Below are positions 35,461-48,430 of a DNA stretch of 64,000 bases, piece by piece (within the stretch, counting starts at the first letter, position 1; every line of letters starts with the position of its first letter). Both the position numbers and the translations under genes were made by a program. Origin of the DNA: Tamarix chinensis (Eukaryota; Streptophyta; Magnoliopsida; Caryophyllales; Tamaricaceae); assembly GCA_030549775.1 (NCBI GenBank), contig CM060171.1, positions 8,548,789-8,612,788 of the forward strand, written 5' to 3'. The notes beneath the pieces were generated by a model. It did no database searches. It was not told the origin of the DNA and saw only the letters and a program-made list of their open reading frames with translations.

Positions 35461-36269
35461 AAAAAAAGAGAAGAAAAGGAAGGAAAAAAAGGGTAAAAGA
35501 AGGAAATGGAAAAATAGGAAAATAAATTAAATTAATTTATAAATCATAAAATGTAATATTCTTGATAAATTATTTAATTTAATAATTTAATTTATTATAA
35601 TCTAATATTTTAGTTTAAAAAGGATAAAGTTGGTAAAATATTAGTTTTGGAAAATTATTTAATAAAATAATATGATAAATAGCAAAATATTTATTTTTAA
35701 TTTATTAAATACTTTTATCCAAATTTACATACTCTAAAATCTATAAAATAATTAAAATAAATAATTTTACAAGCTAATTTTATTTCAAATAAAGTTATTT
35801 ATTAAAATATAGGTTTTCGAAATTTTTGGGGGATTACACCATGCCATTGCCACACCTTCCTTCTCCCTCTCCCTGCAACTCCCATCTCCCTACCACCTAT
35901 GCCACCACCTAAGCCACCAAATCAATCCTTGCAAGCCCTTCTACCACCCCCAATTCTATCTTGCTCGAAAACACCACCCAAAGGCCTTCATTTTCCCTCC
36001 CCATTTTCCTTCCTCATTAGCCTCCATCTCGACTCCCTCCTCGGCCGCCACATTCGCAGCCTCTCTGCCATCGTCTCCGCCACCCTTAGCCACCTTCAAC
36101 CCATCCTTGACCACCACCTACACCCCCTCTCCACCTCTGCACCATTCCCTTTCCTTAAATCCTCCCCCACATGCCTCTTTTCCTAGCCTAAAAACCCTAA
36201 CCCGAAATTGCCCATTTTTCCTCTTTTCACCACCTTTGAGCCCCCTCCTCCTCATTTCTTTTCATGCAG

Positions 36270-36293
36270 CTCATGTTGCATTAGCAGCATGAG
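36270..36293 (+). other. 9-6-9 hairpin with compensatory change (L)
   Basis: Arms CTCATGTTG and CAGCATGAG with loop CATTAG. Relative to M, one C-G pair is T-A and one C-G is T-G, so pairing is kept although both arms have changed. The GT of the splice-like site is AT. Confidence 0.75.
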
Positions 36294-36924
36294 TTTCTAC
36301 ATTTCTTGATCTAGTTGTTTAATAATTTTAAGGTATAATAATATTTTAATTTAAGTATTTGATTAATTAAGCATTATATAGTTTTATACTTTGATTTTAT
36401 TATTTCTAATGTAATAAATCTTGATATTATTTTTAGGTATTGGTTTTGATAATCAAAGCTTTGACCTTTAATCGGAATACCGGTAAGGTTCGTTTTTGTA
36501 GAAATCGAGGTAATCGTTAAATCCCACTTAAACGCATGGATTAACGTATGTTAGCACATTATGATTTTTAACATATTATTATGCTCGGTTTATGTTTTTT
36601 AATATGATATATGTGGTTCTTGTGTTGATTGATGAAAAGGAAGCATGATAGACTATTGCTATGTATGGAAATATTATTTAGGATAAGAGTTTGGTTGTTA
36701 ATGAAAATTTTAAGTATTAACCATGTTATATTATGTTATTGTGATCCTTAATGCATGATTAATATTTTGGGAGCCTTAGGGGATTTAGTAAGGTATCTTG
36801 TACAAGAATATGGCCTAAAATATATATGGGTGCTAATAATGTTATATTAATTATAAGAGTTGTGAATGAGGTATTAAAGTTAATATTTTATGTAGTAATA
36901 ATAATAATTTAATATAAGTGGTGT

Positions 36925-37915
36925 GCTAAGGGGCATAATGGTAAATTTTAATTAAAAAGGGTATTATAGTAATTTTGGAGGCAAGGGTAAAATAGTAAAT
37001 TTGTAATTTTATAATTAAAGGGTAAAATAGTAATTTTGTGATTAAAGGAAAAAATGGTAATTTGGAAATTAAAAGAGGTAAAATAGTAATTTTGTAATTA
37101 AGGATAAAATGGTAACCTTTATAAGTGAAAGGGTTTTATGGTAATTTTTGGAAGTTAAGGGGTAAAATGGTAAACTTAAAAGTAAAGGGGTAAGATGGTA
37201 ATTTTGTAAATAAAGGGGGTAAAAGTGAAAATTGGAAAGGAGTAACTTGGTAATTATAATAATTGAGAAGGGTAAAATAATAATTTAAATAACTAAAGGG
37301 TAATTTGATAATGTAATAATGGAGAAGGGTAAAATGGTAAATATGATAAATGTGATGGGTAATTTGGTAATTTAACCGACTAGAGGGTATTTTTGTAATT
37401 TTGATAATGGAGTAGGGTATTTTGGTAATTATGACAATTAAGAAGGGCAATTTAGTAATTTAGATAACTAAAGGGTAATTTGGTAAATTTAATAATGGAG
37501 AAGGGTAAAATGGTAATTATGATCATATAAAAGGGTAATTTGGTAATTTTGACAATGAAGAAGGGTAGTTTGGTAATTGATAACAGAGGACGGTAATTTG
37601 GTAATTAACTAAATAGAGGGATAATTTGGTAATTAGGATAATAAGGAAGGGTAATTTGGTAATTTGACCAACTCAAGGATAATTTATTAATTATAATAAA
37701 GGAGAAAGGGCAAAGTGGTAATCTAACCAACTAAATGGAAAGTATATTAAGGGTAATAATTATGAAGGGGGATTAGTGACCCAATAAGTATGAGAAATAA
37801 CTTAGTAACCTAAATCGAGTAAGGGGGAATTTGGTAATTATGTAACAAGGAAGGTAATATGGTAATTTGTCAAGTAAGGAAGGGATGGCTTAGCAATTAT
37901 GTAAGTAAGGGGTAG
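36925..37915. repeat. Tandem array of GGTAATTTGGTAATT type (element L)
   Basis: About 40 degenerate copies of a 20-27 bp unit such as AAGGGTAAAATGGTAATTA, the reverse complement of the arrays in A and M. Confidence 0.9.
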
Positions 37916-40546
37916 TAGTTTGTACCTAATATGTCGTTGTGATTGTGGAATTTTGTAATATGACTCAAATAACGCTGATTAGCGAGGTAAGAGTATTTGA
38001 TAATTAGTAAGTATCACGAGAATGAATTCTAATTCGAAATTAGATGAGATTAGGATGGCCTTAATGATTCTTCTGTGTTACCTTGGACAACCATTTGAAT
38101 AAGAAATATCTGATGATATCCAAACGATTAAAAGTGAATAATTATATGATTTTTGTGCTTTTGTGATCACCCTCAATTAAGACACTAATACTTAAAGTGA
38201 AAGACCTCGAGATCGGGAATGGTGGCTCTTTAGGGATCGCTACCCTAAAGACGTGGTTTAGCCCTCGATTATTTAGTATTTGCTGGAGTGCCTTTGTGTC
38301 CCACCCAAGCCCTATATCTACTCTATCTAGCTCTACGGACCTAGTTAGGGGGTATGCATACTTAAGGATTAGGTGTCCTTGTCGGTAGGGTACTGAGTTA
38401 GCTTTATGCACCAGTACGATCAGGGTACCTTTGCGTCCCTGGGTTGATAGTTGAAGGGTATTGAGTAGCTATTATGCACCAGTGCGACCGGTGTACCTTT
38501 GTGTCCCGATATCTTGATCTCCCTATCGAGGCAAATAAATGGAATTATTGTGCTGATTAAAAAGAGAAAACACTAATCGTTAAAGTGAAAGATTAATGAG
38601 CCGAGCCCAGTTGAATTATATATTATAAGTACCGATCCACCAGATATAATAGTGGCCCAGGATGTTTTACCCTGGATGATGTATATTTGTATTTCAATCC
38701 ACCGGCTAGAATAGTGGGGGTCCCGAGCTCAATAAATTTGATTTGGCCATGAATAAATTATGGAAAATATTAATCACTTATAGTGGAATATGATGTGAGT
38801 CGGGGCCAGACCGGTTCACCGGCGAATAATAGTGGCCAGGAACATTTTTCCCTACATGACCGGTCCACCGGTGAATAATAGTGGCCAGAAGCATTTTGCT
38901 TTGCATGACCTTTCCACCGGCTATAATAGTAGGGTTCCCGCACTTAAACGAATAATTATAACCCGATATGATTGATAATGATGGATTAAGGGCTTAAGGC
39001 CCAGACATATCGATTGTTCTCTATGACCCATTAATATTCGGTTGCTTTGTTAAGTATGTGGTTGTATAAACGTGGTCATTCAGTATTTACCTTTCATTAT
39101 GTGTGTATGTAGTATCGTGTGTTACATTACGGGCTTGCTGTTAAGTGTGATTTAAAGGGTTACTCAGTACCGTAGTACTATAGGGTTCCATTCGTGGGGC
39201 CCTTGCCTATTCAGTGGGCAGTGTCCCTTGCAGGTCGTTTCAGGTGTTATTCAAGTGGGCTCTCGGGAAAGAGCGTAAGGTGCTATCTGGTAAATTCTAG
39301 GGTTATATTCCTTCCCCTTTAAGATTTATGGTTTCAATGTATTTGTTGATTTGTAACCACCATTGGTGGATTATACTCTTATAAATTTTTAATTGCGCTA
39401 CTCTGATTTAATCATTGGTTTGAGTTTCTCGTAAGTTTTATTCTTTTCTCTTTTAGCCTTAGCACCTGGTACTAGAACGGTAGGAGTGAACCGGTCTGGT
39501 ACTAAGTGTGGATGTAATATCCTCAGAATTCACAGTTTTCTTATTTTGCTTCCGCTATTTCCTTTTTATTAAACAAAAATTTTTAGCAGTAAATTTTGGG
39601 GGTGTTACAAGACTAGTAGAAACCTAGGGAAAAACATGCCTAGCCACTATTCTTGTATGGTGGAATAGATAGGTATAACTTTAGGGTAAAATGCTCTTGA
39701 CCTCTATTCTTGTCCTGTGGAACAGACATATAAAACTTGTTATGACTCATGTGATCTTTCACTATAAATGATTAATATTTTATTTATTGTTATTTATCTC
39801 AAGGTCATCATATAGGCACACATTTATATATGCCAGAAACACAATCCAACTGAACATAATCATTTAAAACCCGTGAAACACAACCACATGAACATTAGGA
39901 CATTCCCTAAGGAAAAATACCATGTATCCTTTAATAAAACCCTAATTTCATTGGGTAAGAAAAACTTCTTCCATAATAATCGTTTTACCACCATATTTAG
40001 TATGCATCCCTAAATTATTATTATTGATAAGATATCCAAAAAATCAAGGCCTAACTCCAACATCTTACACATATGATAAAATCCCTACTCTAGGTTCACT
40101 ATTCATAAATGCTTACAAAATTCTAATTTTTCAAATTAGACATAACTTTTCACATAAGGCTCATATAACCAAATAATTTTTTACATACTCCTCAAATGTG
40201 AATATTAAAAATATATCCAAAAATTAAGGTCTAATTCTAACATTTTACACATGCAATAATGACCCCCACCTTTAAGGTTATTGTTTCCAATTTGAGGCAT
40301 GTTCTCATTTTATTGGAATTAGGACCTTCATAATTACTCCTAATATTCCACATAATATATTTAACATATTTTGAACCAATTAACACATCAAAACACCAAA
40401 TATTCCATACTTAACCCAAATTGACCTTATTATCCTTAAGATAGTTAAAATACCTATATTTTCATAAGAACCATATGAAATCGAATATGAATGATTTTTT
40501 GATCTCTAACACATCTCATAATAAAAAAACTTAACCTTTGTGTGTG

Positions 40547-41054
40547 TAGGGATGAAAATGGGGCGAGTTTGGGATGCGGACCCCATCCCCATCCCCGAAC
40601 CCGATAAGAAAAATAATTCCCAAACCTGACCCAATCCATGATTTTTTTATTATTGAGGATTCCTCAACCCGATCCCCACGAGGATCAAATCCCCATACCT
40701 AACCCGATCTCTAATCTATTTTCCATCCCCAATTTATTCTCCAACTTTGAAACCTGACCCGATTCCCAAAACCTAACTTTATACTCGATCTCTGATCCCA
40801 TCCCTAGTCTTAAAGCCATTTTTTATAATATACTTTTAATTTATATTCTATAAAAAAATATTATATATATATATATTATAATTATATAAAAAATTATTCG
40901 GGGAGGTTTCAGGCATAGGGACCCCAAACTAGTCTCTGAAAAAATCTCCATTAAAAATCCCCGAACCCTATCCCCGAATTCTCTCCCTCAACCTGAATCT
41001 GAATGGAGAATCTGCGACGAGGCCCCAAACCCGCGGAAGAAGTTACCATCCCTC
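40547..41054. mobile_element. hAT-like MITE inside the LTR of K
   Basis: It starts TAGGGATGAAAATGGGG and ends TTACCATCCCTC. The outer 7 bp (AGGGATG/CATCCCT) and the GTTTGGG/CCCAAAC about 20-30 bp in are inverted repeats. The body is full of CCCGAACCC, CCCGATCCC and CCCCATCCCC, typical of one plant hAT-MITE style. TGTGTGTG stands on both sides (40539-40546 and 41055-41062), the 8-bp duplication size of hAT. Because the right flank is a TG microsatellite, the duplication is not independent proof. There is no transposase. Confidence 0.7.
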
Positions 41055-41073
41055 TGTGTGTGTGTGTGTGTGT

Positions 41074-41117
<44 letters not shown>
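41055..41117. repeat. (TG)n(AG)n compound microsatellite
   Basis: About 20 bp of TG followed by about 40 bp of AG, directly against the right end of the hAT-like MITE. Confidence 0.95.
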
Positions 41118-41121
<4 letters not shown>

Positions 41122-42282
41122 TAGCCAATTTAGATAATGATTCAACCTACCCCAATTGACTCATAAAACTGAATTTAGCCAATAATTTATATAATCACAT
41201 GTTTTCACATTTTCTCACTTTCCATCATAAAATGATATCATTATAATTTCATTATTCATATAAAAATACCAAACATGAAGTTTCACACAAATTTACACAT
41301 TACATTCAAAACCCTAACTATGATATGTATCATTACAAAACAGGTCTTTGGTCTCTAAACACGTATAACCCTAATATGTATTCTTTGAGACCACAAAAAA
41401 ATCACATAATAATAAAGGATAATACATCATTAGAACTTAAGGAAACAATAAAATAAAAACTAAGGTAAGCAAAACCACTACAAACCAAGTCACACAAGGC
41501 TTGAATTAGCTGTGTTAGAAATTCATGTAGCAAGGGGTGAGCAGCATGAGAGTATCACACAATCTGGGGGTGATGAGTAAGATCCTCATGTTAGGGGTGT
41601 TATAGCATGAGTTTTTGGTGAATATAGGGGTTGTGCAACATGAGAAGTTAACACAGCTATAGGGTGTTTAGCATGAGGTGTGGACGTTGAAGAGGGTGAG
41701 TAGTGTGAACTATAGACACAACTAAGTGTAAGCAATGTGAGTTTCTCATGCTATGGCTAGTTTGTAGTGTGAGATGAGGTAGGTCACATAGAGCTTGGAT
41801 GGAGAAAAATGGGTGGTCAGAATGAAGGACAAATGGGTTGAGTAAAGGAAGACGAAGTCTGGGGAAATTTTGTGAGTTATAAAAATGAACTAAGAAAGGT
41901 AGAGGATGGGTATTTATAATAAATGAGGTGACAAATTGAAATGGGAATGCTGAAGGTGCAAGGTCAGAGAAGTTGAGAGGGGACAAGAGCATGATGGTTG
42001 GGTTACAATGAGCTATATAGGAAGATGTTACATAGATTAAAGGGAATAAGGAGAAATGGTTGATCAAGATGGGTAGAAGGAAAAGGAAAAAGAAAAAAGA
42101 GAAAAAATGGGGGGAAGAAAAAAGGGAAAAAGGAAAATGATTTAGGGTTAGGATTATAATTAGGTTTAAATGTAGGATTAACTAATTTAGGTAGGATAAA
42201 AATATCAATTAATTGAGATTAGGATTGGCTTAAAAAATTAATTATGTGGGATTAGTGTTAGGTTAAAATTTAGGATATTAAA

Positions 42283-42793
42283 TCATCTCTTTAAAAGAGA
42301 CTTCATATCCAAATTTAACCAATGAAGGTTTGGGAAGAAGAGATAAATGATGTAAGGAAGAGTTATCTTCTCGGTGGTAAGTCTGCACTACTATGTTACT
42401 ATCTCCTTCAAAGAGAGAGAACCCCAACACTCATATTGAAGAGCTTGGGATTAGTCTCACACATGTCATTCTCTATCTCTTAAGTCACATCCTCTACTCT
42501 ATAGCGACTTTAGAGAATCTTCACAAATAGAGCTAAGCTTGTTCATGTTCATCGTACCTTGGTGTCAAGCATTTGCTATGGCCTTTCCTTGTTAGATAAC
42601 AAATCATCGATCTCAATCTTATTAGGTCTAACTACATAGGAAGGCTCCACAATGTACTTTCTCAATAAGGAGATGTGAAAGACGTTATGAAATTAAGCTA
42701 ACTCTGCTAGAAGTTTCAAGTGGTATGCAACCTCCCCAACTCCGTCAAGAATCTCATAAAAACTAATATTACTTGGACTCAACTTACCCTTCT
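42283..42793 (-). pseudogene. Gypsy pol C-terminus (integrase C-terminal region), broken
   Basis: Minus-strand translation gives GKLSPSNISF near 42790, then FHNVFHISLLRKYIVEP near 42665 and IEIDDLLSNKERP near 42600, the order found in gypsy integrase C-termini. Stops occur every 20-40 residues. It ends against the LTR at 42282. The upstream part continues at 48797, across the insertion of N. Confidence 0.8.
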
Positions 42794-43849
42794 GAAAATA
42801 CCCTAGAGGGGGTGAATAAGATTTTATGAAATAAAAATGATAGAATAAAAATTTACACATAATGTAGAGTGGTTTAAGAGTTAATTATTCTTTACATCCA
42901 CTACCAAAAGGTTCTCCCTTTTAGATTTTAAAATAGTAACATGTTTTTATTGATGATGTAACACCCCCATTTTTACTGCTAAAAATTTTCGTTTTGCGGA
43001 AGCGATAATTACAAAACCAATGGGTGTTACCGCCACACTCAGTATAAGTCTGGCATCCACTACCATTCTTATACTAAGTGCTAAGGCTAAAATATTTCTT
43101 TACTCAAATAACATGATAACAAAAGTCCGAATACAGAGAATAATAGATGAGTACGATACTAATTAAAAGCAACGTCAGCAGTCTACCAAAACTTAGGGGA
43201 GAATTACAGGAGGACATAAAAGTCCAAAACAATTGGAAATCAGATAACAGAAGGGACACCGGATATTCCTACGCTCTCAGAACCAACTGAAAGCTTTCAA
43301 CTGGACTCAGGAACTGACCTGCAAGGTCCACTGCCCATTGAATAGGCAGGGGCCCACGAAAATGAACCCTTCAGTACTACGGTACTGAGTAACCCTTTAT
43401 ACTAAACTAATATGATAAACAGCATGGAACACATGCAAGACATGCCATTAACATTGTATAAGACATATACATATATATACAAGGATTGAAATACAACAGT
43501 TATTCAGATAATCAAATTCCATCTTGGTCACAGACTACTCATATAATCATATTCACTCTTCTGAAACAGCTAAACTTACCAAATGAAAAATCCAGAGATA
43601 CTATCTGAAGTATGATTAGAAGAAAACCCTAATACAATGACCATAAGGTATCATGACAATATAGGGTATAAACATCAAGCTATACATGAGATGATCCAAC
43701 ATAATAGGCATAACAGATAAGCAATAGTCACTAGCTATATACTATTCATGCATGCTTATTTAGAGTATAATAACACTTATCAACTAAGCATCCCAATATG
43801 ATTTTTGAAACAATAATCAAAATCCACTCTACACACGATTATAACATTT

Positions 43850-44180
43850 ACAGAGCAATTCATGTCTCAGCATTACCCCAACCAATTATAGAAACGTCAC
43901 AGATATACTTACGCGTACGGTATAACAAAATTCATACATCACAGGTATACTTACGGGTATAATATCATAACCAATACATAACGTCACAGATATACTTACA
44001 TATAAGGTATAATAACATCCATAACCTCACAGGTATACTTACAGATACAGGATAACAATATACATAACGTCACGGTATACTTATAGTTACATGTAATAAC
44101 CAAAACCATAACCTCATAGCTATATTACAGGTGCAGTATAATAAAATCCATCACATCACGTATATTTTCACAGACATAAT
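43850..44180. repeat. Tandem array, about 45-50 bp unit (element D)
   Basis: About six copies containing CATAACGTCACAGATATACT and TACAGGTATAATAAC variants. In B (27000-27160) only two or three copies of the corresponding unit (CCTGTGACATTATGGAT) are visible. Confidence 0.85.
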
Positions 44181-44184
44181 ACCA

Positions 44185-44372
44185 ACACAGGTAGGCACAA
44201 AGGCTGCTACCCCAAAACCACAGGTAGGCACAAAGGCTGCTACCCCAAAACCACAGGTAGGCACAACGGCTACTACCAAAACCATAGGTAGGCACAACAG
44301 CTGCTACCGAAACCACAGGTAGGCACAACGGCTACTACCCAAAACCACAGGTAGGCGCAACGCCTACTACCA
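44185..44372. repeat. Tandem array, about 30 bp unit (element D)
   Basis: About six copies of AGGTAGGCACAA, then GGCTGCTACC, then AAAACCAC, the reverse complement of the B array at 26750-26990. Confidence 0.9.
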
Positions 44373-47300
44373 AAATAATCCAATATCCAATAATAATCGT
44401 TCCAATCAAATCATATCATTTCCATTTTTATTTACTCGAGAGGGATACAATAATAACCCGGAGACATAACAGTACACCGGTCATACCGGCGCACAAGGCA
44501 ACACGATACCCTCCAACCATCCAACCCAGAGGCATAACAGCACTCTGGTCATACTGATGCACAAGGCACACAGTACCCTCCTCACCTCGGACACCTAATC
44601 CTTAAGTATCGATACCCCCTATAGGGCCCGTAGGTCACCTATAGAGTAGACTAGGGCCTTACTGGGGCACAACCGGCACACCAGAAACCCAACAAATCGA
44701 GGACTCCAACCTCGTCTCTAGGATAGCTACCCCTAGAGAGAAACCATTCCCAAACTCGAGGTCTTTCACTTTACGTATTAGTGTTTTTATAAAGTGATCA
44801 CAGATAACACACATTATACATTTATTCTTATTTCCATACTTATTCATTTTCCCTTTATTTCCAATTATCCAAGTCAACCTTACGATCGACGGTAAAAAGA
44901 AAAGTCAAATCAATACTAAGGTCAACCTACCAAAATTCTAAGGCCATCCTATATCCAATTATTCACATTTGGGCGTTAGGCCGAAAATGACCAAAATGCC
45001 CTTGAAGCTAATAATTATCAGATTAGTATCCATTTGAATAATAATTCTATCTTATTTATTAATCTATCATGAAAAGGCTAAAATGAATAATCTAATTATT
45101 TATTATATAATTTAAATCATTAATCATGTCAAAAGACCATTTTGCCCCTACATAGATTTCGGCATATAAAACTCTATCATAAACTTTTGAAACGTACAAA
45201 ACACATACTCATAAAATCAACAACAGATAATGCATGTTAGACATGATTTTCAGAATAAATATCATAATACACAAAAATGACTAAATTGCCCCTAGGGCAC
45301 ACATTCCTAATAATTATTTCACAATTATATCTAAACATGCTAAACTAATAATTATATACGTAATTATTATACCAAACATTCTCCCGTCATTAGAATTATT
45401 TTTAAGTCATACTTTACTACCCGAAATATTTTATATCAGATAGCATGCTCGTTTTTATCCGTTTTCATAATAATAATAATTAACACATAATTATATTGAA
45501 ATAAATCATGCTAAACATATTTCATACACCAAAAATCCTAATGTATTATCATGCAATTTTTATCATTTTAGTAGAGTATAACGGTTACCTGAAATCCAAC
45601 AAAACGTAAAATTAGCGGTATCCACTAAAATGTATTAGGTCCTGCAAATTAAACTTTCGTACCTAAAAATAATACCACAATACAGAATTAATATCTATCA
45701 GATAAAATAATAATTATAGTATAAAAATATTTATTTTTCTAAAATTACCAAAATACCCTTACATTTAATGGTACCAAAAACACATGCGGTAAAAATAATT
45801 CACTCACGCGCGAGAGAAAACATGAGGGCTGTGAGGAGGTTGGCTGGCGAGAGGGTTGGCCGGGAAAGGTAGGGAAAGAAAAAGGGTGGCAGGGGCGGTG
45901 GGCTGCTTGGTGGACGGAAAAAGGCAGGGAGTTGTGGCTGTTTGGGCGACGGGGCTGTGTGGCTGCGTGCTGCACTTCTCGGTGGGTGTTGCTGGTTGGA
46001 AAGGGGAGCCGAATAAGGGAGGGGGGGAGGAGAATGGGAGGTGGAGGTTGGTACGAGCTGCATGGAGTTGGTTTGGTGGTGGCACTAGGTTTGGTGGCTG
46101 TGAAGGTGGCGACCGGATGGTTTGGTTGCGCTGGACAGGAGGGCGATGCAGAGGGAGAAGGGAAGGGAGAAGGTGGCTGGGGTTAGTGGTGATGCGGGGT
46201 GGCTACGATCGGGGAAAAGATGCATGGCTGGGTTCGGGGTTGGAGGTGCGGGAGAGGGCGGTTACATTGGGAGGTAGAAAAAAAGGAGAGGAGAGGAGCT
46301 GCTGGGATGGGCTGCGTGCGTGCGGGATGCAGGGGTAGAAGGGTTGGTCGAGAGAAAATAGGAGGGGAGCTGCTTGGAACAGTGGTTCGGGGCTGGGGTT
46401 TAGCCGAGAGAAAAGAGGGAGCTGCTGTTTGGGGAAGAAATGTGTGTGCATGTATATTCCGTAAGCTTTGTTTGGCTGGGCTCGGGAAAGGGTGCCGAAG
46501 TATAAGGGGGAAGGCTGGGATGAACAGTGAGTTGGGGTGTATGTTTGTGGAAGAGTGTAGTCGTCTGTGGCGTGCATATATGTATATAAATGCAGAGATG
46601 AGGGGATGGTTGAGTAAAGTAAGAAAGTGAGGGAGACAGAGATTATTTACGGGGAAGAGACAGCAAGGCAGAGGGAGAGAGGAAAAAGAAAAATATATAT
46701 TATAGTTATATATATATATATATTATTTTAAATTTAGTCCGAATAAATTAAAATATCGGATAGAAAAATAATCCGATTTAAGATAGATTTAAATAAAATA
46801 AAAATAATATAAAAATAATCGAGAATAAATTTTAGAAGCTTATTTCGGATTACGGGTTGCGGTTATTAATAAAATATTTCAGATAAGATTTACGAATAAA
46901 AACTAAGATTAAAATAAATAGTCGATTTCTATTAACTTTTTAGCCTAATTATTTTTATATCTAAGTCGTCGTAATAATATGAATAATAGTAACACTTTTA
47001 ATTATCAAAAATAAGAACACCTTTAATATTAAATCTTATAAAATAATAATTATAACTAATCATACGATTATTATTTTATAATTAGCGTTCCTAAAAAAAA
47101 CCGGGGTATTACAGATGATCACTCTTCTCTCAATTTATGAACCTTAAAATTTCAATGACCCTATACGAGATGATTCAAAACTTGCCTATTTATCATATCT
47201 ATACTCTTTACAAGAACTTCTCAAGAATAATAAGGAAACACTCACCAACCTTTTTAAATAAATTTTGTGAGGATGTTTGTGATTATAGATTATTCTCACC

Positions 47301-47639
47301 ATGAATGCATGATATGAAAGTGTAGAACTTTGGATGAGATATAATCTAGCTATATGTAATAAGAGATATTACAATTTGGGAATCGGTCTAGCTAAGAGAA
47401 GTGAGAAAAGTGCACTTTTCAGTAAAATCTCATTATATGAAAGTTTGAAATTTTGAGTGAGCAATTAAATGATTTGAGAGTAAGAGACTAATTACACAAT
47501 CAATGTCATTGAAAATTAGTTGTAATAAATATATAGGGGCCTTATTTACAATGGTTTACCTAATGATATACAAAATATCAAAAGGTTGTATCGCCCAATA
47601 AGTAGAAAATCAATATTTAATGCTCATCACTCAATATGT

Positions 47640-48430
47640 ATGGATAAACTAGTAGATCGGTTGTATGGTTCAAACCAGTTGACCGTTTATGTTCAAACTA
47701 GAAGTGGAAAGTTATCGTCGTACAAACCATTAAATTAGTTTAATCAAACCAGTAAATCAATTATGCATATTGCATAGTTGGTCTTATGAACATATATGAA
47801 CAGTGGCATGGTATGGTAGACTAGTTGATGTATTCATTTTACTAGTCAATTGGTTTGTTCAAATCGGTCAATTAGTTATGAACTAGTCAATAGGTTTGGA
47901 AAAATTAGGTGATGTGTTTAAATAGAGATAAAAGAGTTTTTACAGTAATAAAACCCATGGAGTGGTTGATCAAACCAGTCAATCAGTTTGGTGAAAACTA
48001 GTCGATGTGTTTAAAAATATATGAATGGGTTTCTACAATAATTAAACTCATGGATTGGTTGGTCAAACTAGTTGATTAGTTTCATCAAACCAATTAATTG
48101 GTTTGGAAAAACCATTCAATGTGTTTAAATAGAGACATACGAGTTTATGTAGGATTGAAACCCATAACTGATTAGTTAAACTAGTTGATTGCTTTCCTCA
48201 AACCCATCAATTAGTTTCTCAAAACTTATTAATGATTTTACATAGAGATGAATGAGTTTCTATAGGAATAAATCCATGGATTGGTTAGCCAAATCAGTCT
48301 ATCAACTTCCAAAACAGTTGATTATTTTGTTTTATTAGTAGATCCGTCTGAGTTTAACTAATTTCATGCCTTTAATTAAACTAAACTAGTTGATCGGTCT
48401 TGATACCAGTCGAGTGGTTCTCATTATAAC
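47640..48430. repeat. Tandem array, 110-120 bp unit (element N)
   Basis: Four to five diverged units. Each has CCCATGGATTGGTT, then AACCAGTTGATTAGTTT, then a TTTGGAAAAACCA phrase, then GTGTTTAAATAGAGA, then GAGTTTCTATAG. The inner phrases match the repeats of element J. Confidence 0.8.

Larger units (their letters stand above)
30680..35838 (-). mobile_element. M: reverse giant gypsy solo LTR inside L
   Basis: It begins TGTAACACCCCCAAAATTCA and ends AATTTTTGGGGGATTACA, with CCATG on both sides (30675-30679 and 35839-35843). At 5159 bp it is the longest copy. In plus coordinates it has: palindrome CAGTACTACGGTACTG (31133-31148), five or more ACCGGTGGACCGG repeats (31350-31800), the CCTTAGGG hairpin (32173-32195), a spacer array (32500-33680), CTAAAAATAATA (34150-34161, splice acceptor on the minus strand), a perfect 9-6-9 hairpin (34290-34313) and a G-rich block (34295-35460). 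The clear features and exact duplication make it one of the youngest insertions. Confidence 0.93.
29896..39609 (+). mobile_element. L: forward giant gypsy solo LTR inside K, host of M
   Basis: It begins TGTAATTCCCCAAATTTTT and ends AATTTTGGGGGTGTTACA. AGACT flanks both ends (29891-29895 and 39610-39614). Without M it is 4550 bp. In order it has: an AT-rich start, a C-rich block (30220-30679 and 35844-36260), a hairpin (36270-36293), TATTATTTTTAG (36425-36436), a TAATTTGGTAA-type array (36925-37915), the CTTTAGGG hairpin (38228-38250), CCACCGG repeats (38630-38950), an imperfect palindrome (39165-39180) and the CTAAGTGTGG end block. The proposed 5' splice GT is AT here. No coding gene. Confidence 0.92.
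42957..47113 (-). mobile_element. D: reverse giant gypsy solo LTR inside N
   Basis: It begins TGTAACACCCCCATTTTTA and ends ACCGGGGTATTACA, with GATGA on both sides (42952-42956 and 47114-47118); 4157 bp. In plus coordinates it has: palindrome CAGTACTACGGTACTG (43372-43387), two arrays (43850-44180 and 44185-44372), the CTCTAGG hairpin (44716-44738), a splice-acceptor-like CTAAAAATAATA (45663-45674), CTCACGCGCGAG with GTGAGT on the minus strand (45801-45814), and a G-rich block (45808-46680). It shares its array type with B, so B and D form one subfamily. The frames at 45745-46630 follow composition. Confidence 0.93.

Noticed and set aside
34398..35530. Several overlapping open frames of 100-266 residues on both strands
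   Set aside because: They are created by the G-rich composition in LTR M, which has few stop triplets; the peptides are Arg/Gly or Pro/Ser/Leu runs without domains.
45745..46630. Open frames of up to 160 residues in element D
   Set aside because: Same GC-rich LTR block as in M and B; Trp/Gly/Arg-rich or Pro/Ser-rich chance coding.
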